Assembly: GCA_049999725.1 (NCBI GenBank)
Contig: JBNGIS010035974.1
Location: 35,680 to 66,110 of the forward strand
DNA length: 30,431 bases
Reading direction: 5' to 3'
Source of the DNA: Haplomitrium mnioides
Lineage: Eukaryota; Marchantiophyta; Haplomitriopsida; Calobryales
The translations under genes were made by a program, and so were the position numbers. Within the stretch, counting starts at the first letter, position 1, and each line of letters begins with the position of its first letter. Positions 28,990-30,431 of the stretch are shown piece after piece. The notes under the pieces are model-generated. The model worked only from the letters and a program-made list of their open reading frames with translations. It had not been told where the DNA came from and made no database searches.

Positions 28990-30431
28990 AATTAAATTCA
29001 ACAAAAAGGAAATAAAATATATATCTTTCTTCGACTCTTCCGTGTGAAGAGGGTACTCCTCTCGAGCCTCTTCCCAAGAATCACAAAAAACCTCCGAACA
29101 AAAACTCTTCACCATCACCACCAAAACCTTATGTCTCTCCGTCTCTCGAGACATTTCATCCATCGAAAGCTCTCTGGCTTCCACACGCTTCAAAACTGAT
29201 ATTTTTACTTCGTCGAGAAGACCCTGAAGAGACCTCCAAGGCGTCCACTTCATGTCTTCCATCTTCAGGGATCCTTTGGCCTTAGGCTTCAGGCCTTTCA
29301 CGAGGTTCTTCTCCTACACTGAAAAAATGCTCTGCTGCAACTCCCAGAGCTCTCCGTTTCTAAATGCTAGTTGAAACCTATTGTCTTGAGAAGTCACAGT
29401 CTTCTCGAGTGTGGACTTCGGTTTGATCTCCAAGGTTTCTAAAACCAGTTCCCTTTTTAATTTTTGGGATGAAACCATCCCACCTTCGACCAAATGCTGA
29501 TGCCAATATTCGACCTTTTGAATTGAGGTCATCTCAAGCCGATACCTCTAGTTGTAATTATCATATGTGGCAAAAATTTGAGCCTCTATTGGTGTCAGGC
29601 CCACGTACACGTAGCAATTGCAGAGCGACAAGGCGGGATTCTTGGCTGCATATTTCTTAATCAATAGCTGCTTTGTAGCAACACTGTGATTGCCTCCAGC
29701 AATCTCATAGCGACACTTGTCAGGGAATGTCGAACTCTGACTTATCCTTCAGATCACACCTCGGGTCTACAACAACAATGAAAAAAATGCGCATATTTGT
29801 TTGTCAGCATTCTTTGCGCCAACAATTCCACAAAATCCTCGTTCAGTCTCCAAATTTGGAATGGACCCCAGTTGTCCATTCCAAGCTTTGGCAAATTCAT
29901 GTTTTCCAGCCTGATTGTGATTGTTTCCTCACGGACTCTGCACCGCTGGATTGCAAATTCCCTTATTTTGTTTTTGTCTTCCTCAGAAACTATCTGAGGA
30001 TCAACTTGCTCCCTTTCCTGAAATGTCCGCAACCTCTTGTGGGATTGCCTCTTTGCTCTGGATACAAGAGATTGAACTGGCGCGGGCTCCTTCTCTGACT
30101 CCTCCCTCGAGCTGCTTGCCGTAGGAGAACTGGGCGCCAACGGGGTTGACTTTGTTGTTGATTCAGAAGGGGCAGGCTCCTCCTCAACGACTGGTGCTGG
30201 TGCTGGTTTCTTTTTCTTCTGCACAGGTTTTGTTTTCTTTTGAGCCTGGCTGGATTCCGGCTCTTTTCTCTTCTTCTGCAAAGAAGTCCCTGTTGCGTGT
30301 GCTGAAAATGTTGCCGCACTCGGATGCGGCACAAGTGATTGAATGTTGACGCCCTGCTTGGGCTTAAGAATTTTTAGTTGAATAGCGAATTTGATGAAGT
30401 CTCTCTCAATTCGCTTTGCATCATTATAGGA
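28990..30431 (-). pseudogene. Broken gene with possible ParB/sulfiredoxin-like segment, cut by window edge
   Basis: Read from 30431 downward, it is open at the window edge (SYNDAKRIERDFIKFA), so the start lies outside. There follows a Lys/Pro/Glu/Ser-rich linker (29990-30300: QKKTKPVQKKKKPAPAPVVE, then a Ser-rich run), which suggests disorder and nuclear localisation. The folded part is ETITIRLENMNLP, RLNEDFVELLAQRML, then after a frame change KCRYEIAGGNHSVATKQLL (29660-29720) and YVYVGLTPIEAQIFATYDN. GGNHS followed by a helix, with the upstream LNEDFV-LA helix, recalls the ParB/sulfiredoxin fold (GGHR box), but this is a weak structural guess. A TAG at about 29550 is followed by MTSIQKVEYWHQHLVEGG in the same frame to 29314, and a final frame 29301-28978 (KWTPWRSLQGLLDEVK, WEEAREEYP). 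It lies on the same strand and upstream of the methyltransferase element. It may be a decayed host gene, or an ORF of that element or of another one. Confidence 0.45.

Noticed and set aside
29727-30349. Plus-strand frames of 66-123 codons opposite the broken gene
   Set aside because: They are mirror readings of the - strand coding region, whose Lys/Glu/Pro-rich linker gives open frames on both strands.
28990-30431. Bacterial parB from contamination
   Set aside because: The long charged low-complexity linker, the degenerate frames and continuity with plant retroelement sequence argue against a bacterial insert.
1-30431. tRNA, rRNA or other structured RNA genes
   Set aside because: No sequence with the A and B box or cloverleaf pattern, or with rRNA-like conservation, was recognised by eye. 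A covariance-model search could not be run.

Overview
This window looks like intergenic DNA from a land plant with a large, repeat-filled nuclear genome. The evidence is a plant-type Ty3/gypsy chromovirus, a Ty1/copia relic, a pentatricopeptide-repeat (PPR) fragment, AT-rich sequence and no intact host gene. A gymnosperm, fern or lycophyte seems more likely than a small-genome angiosperm, but this is inference. Every coding segment I recognise belongs to, or lies among, decayed retroelements, and none is open from end to end.

Layout. 1-40 is an AT microsatellite. 930-1770 holds a broken Ty1/copia reverse transcriptase/RNase H on the + strand, followed by a polypurine tract and LTR-like sequence (2139-2500). 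2500-6600 is non-coding, with a roughly 48-bp minisatellite (3728-4379) and a 59-bp tandem repeat (4732-4905). 6630-8640 is A-rich sequence made of diverged repeat modules, one of which recurs at 11092. 8640-12500 holds no gene that I can see. 12504-21241 is a degenerate chromovirus on the + strand: two LTRs of about 518 bp, an initiator-Met-tRNA-like primer binding site, gag, PR, RT, RNase H, integrase and a chromodomain. Its gag and pol are separated by about 3.5 kb of foreign sequence that holds a second copy of the LTR-like sequence seen at 2150 and a PPR fragment. 21925-22130 is an array of short palindromes. 22612-23385 contains a direct repeat pair.

The most notable part is 23370-28730 on the - strand: a Ty3/gypsy-like pol whose order is aspartic protease, C5-cytosine DNA methyltransferase, reverse transcriptase, RNase H, integrase, PHD finger. 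The methyltransferase is recognised from motifs I, IV (catalytic Cys), VI, VIII, IX and X in order. It is broken by two stops and several frameshifts. The PHD finger is a complete C4HC3 at the integrase C-terminus. In an active ancestor, a DNA-methylating enzyme and a histone-tail reader would have been carried by one element. Cytosine methyltransferases inside eukaryotic retrotransposons have been reported (as I recall, de Mendoza and colleagues, 2018, for dinoflagellates and charophyte algae), so the principle is known; a copy from this kind of genome, combined with a PHD finger, deserves follow-up.

Upstream on the same strand (28990-30431) is a broken gene, cut by the window edge, with a charged low-complexity linker followed by a possible ParB/sulfiredoxin-like segment. 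Many stops in both pol genes fit C-to-T or G-to-A changes of Arg, Gln or Trp codons, as expected for heavily methylated, silenced copies.
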